In this document: in pieces, positions 7,805 through 14,284 of the stretch
How the letters are laid out: every line of letters begins with the position of its first letter
Position numbering within the stretch: position 1 is the first letter of the stretch
Assembly (NCBI GenBank): GCA_031254835.1
Contig: JAIRTQ010000033.1
Span: 1 to 19,595, forward strand
Origin: Puniceicoccales bacterium
GTDB taxonomy: Bacteria; Verrucomicrobiota; Verrucomicrobiia; Opitutales; JAIRLM01
Reading direction: 5' to 3'
DNA: 19,595 nucleotides
The notes under the pieces: model-generated
What the model was told of the DNA's origin: nothing
What the model saw: only the letters and a program-made list of their open reading frames with translations
Databases searched by the model: none
Program-made: the position numbers and the translations under genes

Positions 7805-7866
7805 CTACCGATGGCGGTAGAGCTGTAAACGAAAAAGTGGCCACTCGCGCCAACTTTGCCACTTTT
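7805..7866 (-). promoter_or_regulatory. Inverted repeats upstream of grpE
   Basis: Two dyads lie in the grpE leader. AAAAGTGGC (7833-7841) and GCCACTTTT (7858-7866) form a perfect 9-bp inverted repeat with a 16-base spacer. CTACCG-n4-CGGTAG (7805-7820) can form a 6-bp hairpin in the 5' UTR. The first resembles an operator in layout but does not match CIRCE. Function is not known. Confidence 0.4.
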
Positions 7867-8000
7867 CATCGGTGGCGCCGACTCTTCGATCAGCCCGTCT
7901 GCAAAGATAGAAAGTCATTGGATTCTTCTTCTTCAAAATTTGAAATCTCCTCCAGCATAGACATTTTCTGGAAAAATATAAGGGGGAATGTAGGTTTACT

Positions 8001-8028
8001 TTGACGTATCCTTTACGGCGTGTAAAAT
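8001..8028 (+). promoter_or_regulatory. Sigma-70-like promoter of the 104-aa membrane protein gene
   Basis: TTGACG (8001-8006) and TAAAAT (8023-8028) are each five of six matches to consensus, separated by 16 bases. Predicted transcription starts about 8035, roughly six bases before the ATG, leaving almost no leader. Confidence 0.6.
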
Positions 8029-8040
8029 TTTTTACCGTAA

Positions 8041-8355
8041 ATGAGCTCCTCTTCCACTTTGGCCGAAAAAGTCGAACGCAGACTGAATCAAGTCGTTGAA
8101 TCAGTGAGTGGCGGATCTGCCGTCGGAAAAGCGGCGATTGTCACGGCGGTAACTGTTTTAGAGTTCATTGCGACCGGTCCATTTACGATAGTTGCTTGGA
8201 TAGCGGCACGTGTCATCCTGGCATGCAAATTCAACGGAAACGATTGCACGAGTACCCAGCAAACGACCGAGCAAATACTGCGGGCGTTCGTCTGTCTGGT
8301 AGAGTGGGGTCCTCGTTCGCTTTTCCACGTATGGCGCTTTTCCACGCTTGGATAG
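8041..8355 (+). CDS. Small putative membrane protein inserted between groEL and grpE
   Basis: A 104-aa protein of unknown family. The N-terminus is polar and Ser-rich. A hydrophobic region (about residues 29-62) is split by a Gly-Pro turn into two short helices (AAIVTAVTVLEFIAT and TIVAWIAARVILACK). This is a hairpin-like layout similar in outline to the Inc-like protein at 535-1371. There is no Shine-Dalgarno; the ATG lies just after a good promoter (8001-8028). The gene runs opposite to the chaperone genes on both sides and so looks like an insertion into that cluster. It contains two Cys in the central part and a Trp-rich C-terminus. Promoter and hydrophobic pattern support it being real; function is unknown. 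Confidence 0.55.
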   Translation: MSSSSTLAEKVERRLNQVVESVSGGSAVGKAAIVTAVTVLEFIATGPFTIVAWIAARVILACKFNGNDCTSTQQTTEQILRAFVCLVEWGPRSLFHVWRFSTLG

Positions 8356-8445
8356 CTGCCGACAGTTAGAAACAAGACGACGCTCTCCAATGAAAACAGC
8401 CAAACCAACCCCTTCTGCAAACCTCGCACCTTTCACATCCCCCGA

Positions 8446-8470
8446 TGGCCGGAGCTAAAAGCTCCGGCCA
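8446..8470. terminator. Perfect 11-bp hairpin between orf104 and groEL 3' ends
   Basis: TGGCCGGAGCT (8446-8456), a three-base loop, then AGCTCCGGCCA (8460-8470). It sits between two convergent genes, the usual place for a shared terminator. Neither strand has a clear T-tract after the stem, so it may instead block 3' exonucleases or need a factor to terminate. Confidence 0.5.
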
Positions 8471-8498
8471 CGCCAACCGACGGATTTGTGCAAGCGGA

Positions 8499-10124
8499 TC
8501 AGTAGTCCATTCCGCCGCCGGGCATCCCGCCGGCTGCGGCCGCCGGCTTCTCCTCCGGCTTTTCCGAGATCATACACTCGGTGGTGAGAAGCAGGCCGGC
8601 CACAGAGGCGGCATTTTGCAGGGCCGAGCGAGTGACCTTGGTGGGATCGACCACGCCGGCTTTGATGAGATCTTCGTGCTTCCCGGTGGCCACGTTGTAG
8701 CCCATGGCGCCCGACTCGCCCATCACTTTTTGGACAATGAGAGCGCCCTCCACGCCGGCATTGGCACAGAGTTCCCGTAACGGTGCTTCGATGGCCCGTC
8801 GGACAATCTGCGCGCCGATGTGCTCGTCCCCGTCCAGCTGGAGTCCATTGATGGCGTTGGCTATGCGGAGCAGCGCCACTCCGCCGCCGGCGGAGATTCC
8901 CTCCTCCACGGCCGCACGGGTCGCATGGAGCGCATCCTCTACGCGCATCTTTTTCTCCTTCATCTCCGGCTCTGTCGCCGCGCCGATATTAATAACTGCC
9001 ACGCCGCCGGATAGTTTTGCCAACCGTTCCTGGAGCTTTTCCTTATCGTAGTCGGATGACGCGTCCTCGATCTGCTTCCGAAGAACCCTGATGCGACCCT
9101 GGATGGCATCAGACGAGCCGGCACCCTCCACGATTGTGGTATTTTCCTTATCCACAGAAACCCGCTTGGCTCGGCCCAAATCGCTTAGCTGCACATTTTC
9201 CAGCTTAATGCCCAGATCTTCGCTGATGCACTTGCCATTGGTAAGAATGGCGATGTCTTCCAGCATGGCCTTGCGACGGTCGCCGAAGCCGGGCGCCTTC
9301 ACCGCACAGACCTGCAATGTGCCGCGCAGTTTGTTTACCACCAAGGCCGCCAGCGCTTCGCCTTCCACATCTTCTGCCACGATGAGTAGCGGCTTGCCGG
9401 ATTGTGCGACGGTCTGCAGGATCGGCAGCAGGTCATTCAGCGAGCTGATCTTTTTCTCCGAGATGAGCACGTAGGCTCCCTCGAGGGAGCAGTCCATGGA
9501 CTCCGAGTTGGTTACGAAATAGGGACTCAAATAGCCCTTATCGAACTGCATGCCCTCAACCACTTCCAGCGTCGTGTCGATGCCCTTGTTCTCCTCCACG
9601 GTGATGGTGCCGTCCTTACCCACCTTCTCCATGGCGTCGGCGATGATGCGGCCAATCTCCTGGTCCCAATTGGCGGAAACGGTGGCGACCTGTCGAATCT
9701 CTTCCTGGCTCTCTACCGGCTTAGAATTTTTCTTTAAAACTTCCACGCCCGCTTCCACGGCCCGATCGATACCTCGCTTCATGTAGATGGGGTTAGCACC
9801 GGCCGCCACATTCCGCAGGCCTTCTCGGTAGATGGCCTCCGCCAAGACAGTCGCTGTCGTTGTGCCGTCCCCGGCGTTGTCGGCGGTCTTGGAAGCCACC
9901 TCGCGAACCATCTGGGCCCCCATGTTCTCGAAGGGATCTTCCAGATCGATCTCCTTGGCCACCGTCACGCCGTCTTTTGTCACTGTCGGTCCGCCAAACT
10001 TGCGGTCGATTAAAACGTTACGACCCTTCGGACCCAGCGTCGCCTTTACGGCTCGAGCCAACTGCTCAACACCCCGCAGAATTTTCTTCCGTGCCTCTTC
10101 ATCAAAAATCAATTGCTTAGCCAT
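8499..10124 (-). CDS. groEL: Chaperonin GroEL (Hsp60)
   Basis: GroEL forms the double-ring folding chamber capped by GroES. The 541-aa product is full length and well conserved. It has the ATP-binding GDGTTTATVLAEAI (about 86-99), the apical-domain KAPGFGDRRKAMLEDIA stretch, and the DALHATRAAVEEGISAGGG segment with the ATPase Asp near residue 398. The tail is a flexible GGMPGGGM repeat ending in DY. ATG start, with GGAG nine bases upstream. It follows groES by 30 bases, the classic groESL order. No unusual substitution was noticed. Confidence 0.98.
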   Translation of the reverse strand: MAKQLIFDEEARKKILRGVEQLARAVKATLGPKGRNVLIDRKFGGPTVTKDGVTVAKEIDLEDPFENMGAQMVREVASKTADNAGDGTTTATVLAEAIYREGLRNVAAGANPIYMKRGIDRAVEAGVEVLKKNSKPVESQEEIRQVATVSANWDQEIGRIIADAMEKVGKDGTITVEENKGIDTTLEVVEGMQFDKGYLSPYFVTNSESMDCSLEGAYVLISEKKISSLNDLLPILQTVAQSGKPLLIVAEDVEGEALAALVVNKLRGTLQVCAVKAPGFGDRRKAMLEDIAILTNGKCISEDLGIKLENVQLSDLGRAKRVSVDKENTTIVEGAGSSDAIQGRIRVLRKQIEDASSDYDKEKLQERLAKLSGGVAVINIGAATEPEMKEKKMRVEDALHATRAAVEEGISAGGGVALLRIANAINGLQLDGDEHIGAQIVRRAIEAPLRELCANAGVEGALIVQKVMGESGAMGYNVATGKHEDLIKAGVVDPTKVTRSALQNAASVAGLLLTTECMISEKPEEKPAAAAGGMPGGGMDY

Positions 10125-10154
10125 TTCTTTTTACTCCAAATCTTTCGGTTAATT

Positions 10155-10514
10155 CTAGTCTCCGCAACAGCCGCAACAGCAAGACTCACTCTCGCCGGCC
10201 AGCACCCCCAAAATGTCGCTCTGTCGCAGAATCACATACTCCTCGCCGTCCACCTTAAACTCGTTTCCGCCGTAGCGACTTATGAGTACCAGGTCTCCTA
10301 CTCGAACTTCGAATTCGATCTGCTTCCCGGAAGCGCAACCGTCCTTGCAATCATAGATCTTACCGCTGCCCAGAGCGATCACCTCCGCCTCCTGGGACTG
10401 CTCCTTGGCAGTGTCCGGAATGACGATGCCGCCCTTAATCTGCTCCGCATCCTTCCTTCTGCGCACCAACACTCTATCGCCGAGTGGCTTAACTAATTTC
10501 ATCTTCTTGCTCAT
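10155..10514 (-). CDS. groES: Co-chaperonin GroES with Cys-rich C-terminal tail
   Basis: GroES caps GroEL. The 119-aa product carries the family core: LVKPLGDRVLVRR at the N-terminus, the mobile loop around KGGIVIPDTAKE (27-38), and the closing strand KVDGEEYVILRQSDILGVL. It is about 20 residues longer than typical GroES (~97). The excess includes a C-terminal tail ending SCCCGCCGD, with Cys at 112-114 and 116-117. Two more Cys (56, 60) lie in an insertion reading IYDCKDGC. The tail recalls the metal-binding tail of Helicobacter HspA. The ATG at 10514 is preceded by GGAGGA at a spacing of seven, and that site lies in a hairpin (10522-10536). Confidence 0.95.
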   Translation of the reverse strand: MSKKMKLVKPLGDRVLVRRRKDAEQIKGGIVIPDTAKEQSQEAEVIALGSGKIYDCKDGCASGKQIEFEVRVGDLVLISRYGGNEFKVDGEEYVILRQSDILGVLAGESESCCCGCCGD

Positions 10515-10521
10515 ACTCCTC

Positions 10522-10536
10522 TCCTCCTCGGGAGGA
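10522..10536 (-). promoter_or_regulatory. Hairpin sequestering the groES Shine-Dalgarno (possible RNA thermometer)
   Basis: In the mRNA, TCCTCC pairs with GGAGGA across a three-base loop. GGAGGA is the ribosome binding site of groES at ideal spacing from ATG 10514. A second, poorly spaced AGGAG lies next to the ATG. Such masking in front of a heat-shock gene is typical of RNA thermometers; melting behaviour is inferred. Confidence 0.4.
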
Positions 10537-10571
10537 CCCTCGCCGGGACCCTCTCCCGAAATTCTCCGTTA

Positions 10572-10630
10572 CTCCCGCTCGCGCCAGCGCTAGCGGGAGA
10601 AAATTTCTCTGTCCATAGATTTTTCTATGG
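10572..10630 (-). terminator. Two stem-loops between dnaK and groES
   Basis: Immediately after the dnaK stop, CCATAGA-n4-TCTATGG (10613-10630) forms a 7-bp stem. Beyond it, CTCCCGCT (10572-10579) pairs with AGCGGGAG (10592-10599), with an inner GCGC/GCGC extension. Neither is followed by a U-run. They may attenuate read-through into groESL or stabilise the dnaK 3' end rather than terminate fully. Confidence 0.4.
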
Positions 10631-10632
10631 GC

Positions 10633-12615
10633 CTACTTTTTATCGCCGTCTACAACCTCAAAATCGGCATCGACGACATTTTTATCACCGGCTTGGTTGG
10701 CCTGTGGACCAGATTCTCCGTCGAAACCGGGATCCGCCGCGGCGCCCTGGCCATCGGCGGTAGGCCCTTGATCGGCAGCGGACTGGGCGTAGATTTTCTG
10801 AGCCAGAACCTGCATCGCCTTCGATAGGGTCTCCCGGGCACCGTTCATTTCCGCCGCAGAAGCTTCGCTATTCTCCAGGACCTTTTTGGCGCTGTCGATA
10901 GCTCCCTGAACGGACTGCCGATCCTCCTCGGTGAATTTCTCCTTCAGCTCTTCCAGCTGCTTCCCCACCTGATAGATCATGGTGTCCAACTGGTTCCGAG
11001 CCTCTGCCTTTTCTTTTCGGACCCGATCATCGTCGGCGTGGGCCTCGGCTTCTTTTTTAAGTTTTTCGATCTCCGCATCCGTGAGGCCGGAGCCGCTGGT
11101 GATTGTTACCTTCTGCTCCTTCCCGGATCCCTTGTCCTTTGCCGTGACGTGGAGAATGCCGCTGGCGTCGAGATCGAAGGTAACTTCGATCTGCGGCACA
11201 CCCCGGGGCGCCATGGGAATCCCCTCCAGTCGAAAATTGCCCAGACTTTTGTTGTCGCAGGCCATGGGCCGCTCGCCTTGCAGGATGTGAATGTCCACCC
11301 CCGTCTGACCGTCGGCGTAGGTGGTGAACACCTGGCTCTTTTTGGCCGGTATGGTGGTATTGCGCTCGATCATTGGCGTGCAAACCCCGCCCGCCGTTTC
11401 GATGCCGAGCGTCAGCGGAGTGACATCAAGCAGCAGGATGTCATGCACTTCTCCCTGCAGCACGCCGCCCTGAATGGCGGCGCCAACGGCCACCACCTCG
11501 TCCGGATTCACTCCTTGATTTGGCGTCTTGCCGGTGAGCTTCTTGGCCGTCTCCACCACCTGTGGGTTGCGAGTCATGCCGCCCACCAGCACCACCTCGC
11601 CGATGGCGCTGGCCGGGATTTCCGCATCTTTCAGACAGGCGTTGAAAGGTGCCACCGTCCGCTCTGCCAATTTCCCGCAGATTTGGTTCAGCTGGGAACG
11701 GCTTAAATGCACGTTCATGTGCCGTGGCCCGGAGGCGTCGGCCGTAATGAAGGGCAGGTTGATGTCGATTTCCTGGGACGAGGACAGAGCAATTTTGGCC
11801 TTTTCTCCCTCCTCCTTGAGCCGCTGGAGCGCCATGGGGTCATTGCGCAGGTTGATGCCGTTCTCCGCCTGAAATTTTTCCACCAGCCATTGGATGATGG
11901 CCTCATCCCAGTCGTCGCCGCCCAGATGCGTGTCACCGTTGGTGGCCTTCACCTCGAAGACGCCATCGCCGATGTCCAAAATGGAAATGTCGTAGGTGCC
12001 TCCGCCAAGGTCATAGACGGCGATTTTTTCCTCCTTTTTTCTTTCCAAGCCGTAGGCTAGGGAGGCGGCCGTGGGCTCGTTGATAATGCGTAGCACCTCT
12101 AGGCCGGCGATCTGCCCCGCGTCTTTCGTCGCCTGCCGCTGGGAGTCATTGAAATAGGCCGGAACGGTGATGACCGCCTTCGTGATCGTTTCACCCAAGT
12201 ACTTCTCCGCGTCCGCCTTGAGCTTGGCCAAAATCATTGAAGAGATTTCTTCCGGAGAAAAACGCTTTGTCTCGGAACCCGCCTGCACCTCCACGGCCGC
12301 GTCGCCGTTGTTGCCGTCCACGATTTTGTAGGGCAGGTATTTTGCCTCCCGCTCCACCTCGGACCGCTTCCGGCCGATAAGTCGCTTGATAGAAAAAATG
12401 GTATTGCGCGGGTTCGTGATGGCCTGCCGTTTGGCCGCCTGCCCCACGAGCCGCTCGCCGGTCTTCGTAAAAGCTACCACGGAAGGCGTCGTTCGCGCCC
12501 CCTCCGCATTTGGGATGACAACGGCCTTTCCGCCTTCCATCACCGCCATGCACGAGTTGGTCGTGCCCAGATCGATTCCCAGGATCTTACCAGCGCTTCT
12601 TTTTTGATCACCCAT
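10633..12615 (-). CDS. dnaK: Chaperone DnaK (Hsp70)
   Basis: DnaK is the ATP-driven Hsp70 that works with DnaJ and GrpE, both encoded downstream here. The 660-aa product contains the phosphate-binding GIDLGTTNSCMAV (13-25), AVITVPAYFNDSQRQATKDAG, the second phosphate motif DLGGGTYDISIL, and VVLVGGMTRNPQV. The substrate-binding domain includes LLLDVTPLTLGIETAGG. The C-terminal lid is helical and charged and ends DADFEVVDGDKK. I chose ATG 12615, with AAGGG about nine bases upstream; a GTG at 12624 would add three residues. No CIRCE operator was found upstream. Confidence 0.98.
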   Translation of the reverse strand: MGDQKRSAGKILGIDLGTTNSCMAVMEGGKAVVIPNAEGARTTPSVVAFTKTGERLVGQAAKRQAITNPRNTIFSIKRLIGRKRSEVEREAKYLPYKIVDGNNGDAAVEVQAGSETKRFSPEEISSMILAKLKADAEKYLGETITKAVITVPAYFNDSQRQATKDAGQIAGLEVLRIINEPTAASLAYGLERKKEEKIAVYDLGGGTYDISILDIGDGVFEVKATNGDTHLGGDDWDEAIIQWLVEKFQAENGINLRNDPMALQRLKEEGEKAKIALSSSQEIDINLPFITADASGPRHMNVHLSRSQLNQICGKLAERTVAPFNACLKDAEIPASAIGEVVLVGGMTRNPQVVETAKKLTGKTPNQGVNPDEVVAVGAAIQGGVLQGEVHDILLLDVTPLTLGIETAGGVCTPMIERNTTIPAKKSQVFTTYADGQTGVDIHILQGERPMACDNKSLGNFRLEGIPMAPRGVPQIEVTFDLDASGILHVTAKDKGSGKEQKVTITSGSGLTDAEIEKLKKEAEAHADDDRVRKEKAEARNQLDTMIYQVGKQLEELKEKFTEEDRQSVQGAIDSAKKVLENSEASAAEMNGARETLSKAMQVLAQKIYAQSAADQGPTADGQGAAADPGFDGESGPQANQAGDKNVVDADFEVVDGDKK

Positions 12616-12892
12616 TCTACCCACCCTTTAGCAATTTTCCTTCCAAACTGGAAAAATTTTCAGTTAGTCTCATAAATACTAGAGGGAGAACGACTTTTCC
12701 GGCTCTTGAAATCTCTTGAATGCTATTTGCCGACGCCGGCAAATGAGCCATTCAGCTTCAATTGGCACAATTCTGTCCCATGTTGGCACAACTTCCGTAG
12801 CAGCTGCGGTTTTTGTACCGCGCTTGCAAAAAGTTAAGTTAGGTCCCAAAAAATTCTCTTGCGCCGCTAGGCTGGCGAAGATAGCGTAAGAC
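12616..12892 (-). promoter_or_regulatory. dnaK upstream region with two inverted repeats
   Basis: No convincing gene. ATTTGCCG (12725-12732), four bases, CGGCAAAT (12737-12744) is a perfect 8-bp dyad. It is extended outward by TGAATG (12717-12722) and CATTCA (12749-12754). It lies about 105-140 bases upstream of the dnaK ATG, suiting an operator or an upstream terminator. AACTG (12646-12650) and CAGTT (12661-12665) flank an A/T run just before the dnaK start. A repeated TCTTGAA (12704-12710, 12714-12720) is also present. I could not place a good sigma-70 or sigma-32 promoter. Confidence 0.4.
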
Positions 12893-13171
12893 ATGGATTT
12901 TCAGCGCGGGAGCGGCGTTGGGCGCTACGGGGCCATTTTCAGGCCGGATGATCTCTGCGTCGCCGAGGACAGACAGTTTGGCGCAATGATGGGCTGTCCG
13001 GCAAATTCCTGCGACATCCAAGACGAAATTTTTCCTCCTTTTGGGGAGGTTCTTTTTCGCTACTGCCCGTCCACGGACGAAAATGCCAAAGCAAATGGAG
13101 CGTCGCCCGCGATGGGCGACGGCGTCCGCTGTGGAACAGCGATCCCGCACGGGAATAGCCTTGGCAGCTAG
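12893..13171 (+). CDS. Doubtful small Cys-containing ORF
   Basis: A 92-aa reading frame with G-first-rich codons, starting at ATG just after an in-frame stop and without a ribosome binding site. The product is Gly- and Asp-rich, has five Cys and no membrane segment, and matches nothing I know. The opposite strand of the same interval (12839-13150) is also open from a GTG. That strand contains an AGGAGG held in a CCTCC/GGAGG hairpin (about 13033-13050). One of the two may be a gene, or the region may be decayed. The + frame stops six bases before the convergent pncC stop. Confidence 0.28.
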   Translation: MDFQRGSGVGRYGAIFRPDDLCVAEDRQFGAMMGCPANSCDIQDEIFPPFGEVLFRYCPSTDENAKANGASPAMGDGVRCGTAIPHGNSLGS

Positions 13172-13177
13172 CAGTTT

Positions 13178-13744
13178 TTAGGTCGCTACATCTTCTTCGA
13201 AGAGCACCTGCAAAAAGACCTTGCAGGCCGCATAGCAGGCCCGTTCGCGCAAAAGGTCACGGCCTGTCGCACTCGCGTCGATCCGTTGAACAATTTTCCG
13301 AGTTGGAGTTCGAATGGCTAGCCAAAAGGCGCAGTCTCCACGCGCGAGCCGGCGATCGGTCATTCCGCCCATGGCAATGGAAAAATCGCTCCTCATAAGC
13401 TCCCGGACGCCTTCCGCCGCCGCCAAGGCTACTTCTCGACTTGATATGCCAAAATTCTCCAAAAATACCCCGGTGACACCCAATAGGGGCCAGAGGGATG
13501 ACTCTACGCTGGAAAATACTAACGCGCCGTTTAGGATCCGATCCACCTCCGCTTCGCCGTGCCACAAATTCGAAAGCATGCCGCCGGTCAGCGTTTCGGC
13601 GAAGGCGACGGTCTGCCCCCGCCGCAGCAAAATCGCCACACCCATGGCCACCAGGGAAGCAACATTTTCTCCTGCACCGCCTTGAAAGGTGTAATGGGCT
13701 CTGTCCGGCGAACCATCGATCGCCCCTATGCCGCCCCGATCCAT
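13178..13744 (-). CDS. pncC: CinA C-terminal/PncC-like protein (nicotinamide-nucleotide amidase family)
   Basis: PncC hydrolyses nicotinamide mononucleotide to nicotinate mononucleotide in pyridine recycling. The 188-aa product matches the single-domain CinA-C family in length and order. It has AETLTGG (49-55, family AESCTGG), GALVFSSVESSLWPLLGV (family motif: VVTYSNEAK...LLGV), and SSREVALAAAEGVRE (SEEVA..MAEG). However, the conserved GIAGPGGG loop is replaced by GGMTDRRLARGD (126-137), so activity may be altered or lost. I chose ATG 13744, with AAGGGA five bases before it; a TTG at 13789 would add 15 residues. It is divergent from the tmRNA gene. Confidence 0.7.
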   Translation of the reverse strand: MDRGGIGAIDGSPDRAHYTFQGGAGENVASLVAMGVAILLRRGQTVAFAETLTGGMLSNLWHGEAEVDRILNGALVFSSVESSLWPLLGVTGVFLENFGISSREVALAAAEGVRELMRSDFSIAMGGMTDRRLARGDCAFWLAIRTPTRKIVQRIDASATGRDLLRERACYAACKVFLQVLFEEDVAT

Positions 13745-13805
13745 TTTTCCCTTGACCTCATTCGGTAAAATTGTGCGATGGCCTGTCAAAGCGAAAGTTT
13801 TGCCC

Positions 13806-14204
13806 GGGGGCGTATGGATTCGATCCCGCGAAGCAAGACGGCGCGGCGTGCCGGAGATGGACAGTTGGCTCCGTTATCAATCTGTCCAAATGTCGTAACT
13901 GGCAAAAACAAAATCATTAGAGGTCTCAAGTTCGGTTCTTCGGAGCTGGTCCTTGCGGCTGCCTAATATCCTGCCGCTCTCAGCAGCGGCACGTCGCGGG
14001 GGCTGACTGCTCGCTAGGCTTTCGCGGCGTACAGCAGCGGGCGGGGCCGGGGGCTGTGCGTACCCACGGTCGCATTTTACGCACTCGCCTCTGCGACCTG
14101 GCCACGGCAGATCGCACGGGGTTAAACGAAAGCCGCGGCTACGCACGTAGAAACACCGTCCGAGAGCGCGGGAGACGCGGGTTCGACTCCCGCCGCCTCC
14201 ACCA
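13806..14204 (+). ncRNA. ssrA: tmRNA (transfer-messenger RNA), one-piece
   Basis: tmRNA frees stalled ribosomes and tags their peptides. The 5' end GGGGGCG (13806-13812) pairs with CGCCTCC (14194-14200, one G-U), followed by discriminator A and an encoded CCA (14202-14204). After the 5' strand comes the hallmark TATGGATTCGAT. The T arm is GCGGG (14177-14181), loop TTCGACT, CCCGC (14189-14193). The tag reading frame runs 13901-13966: 21 codons starting GGC (Gly), beginning GKNKII and ending ELVLAAA before TAA. GC-rich segments between the tag and 3' half fit the usual pseudoknots. Length of 399 nt is within the normal range. It is one-piece, not permuted. The resume codon is inferred from the frame that ends in LAAA. 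Confidence 0.92.
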
Positions 14205-14284
14205 GCCAAAATTTCAAAGGCGATGGCTCCCCGCGCCGATTATCTTCTCCTGTGCCAAGATCAAGTGGATGATGCACTAACGCG

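Noticed and set aside
12703..12727. CTTGAAA sequence as a sigma-32 (-35) promoter for dnaK
   Set aside because: It points away from dnaK, and no CCCCAT-like -10 follows at the right distance on either strand.
13752..13771. TTGACC and TAAAAT as the tmRNA promoter
   Set aside because: Only eight bases separate them, too short for a sigma-70 promoter; the real tmRNA promoter was not identified.
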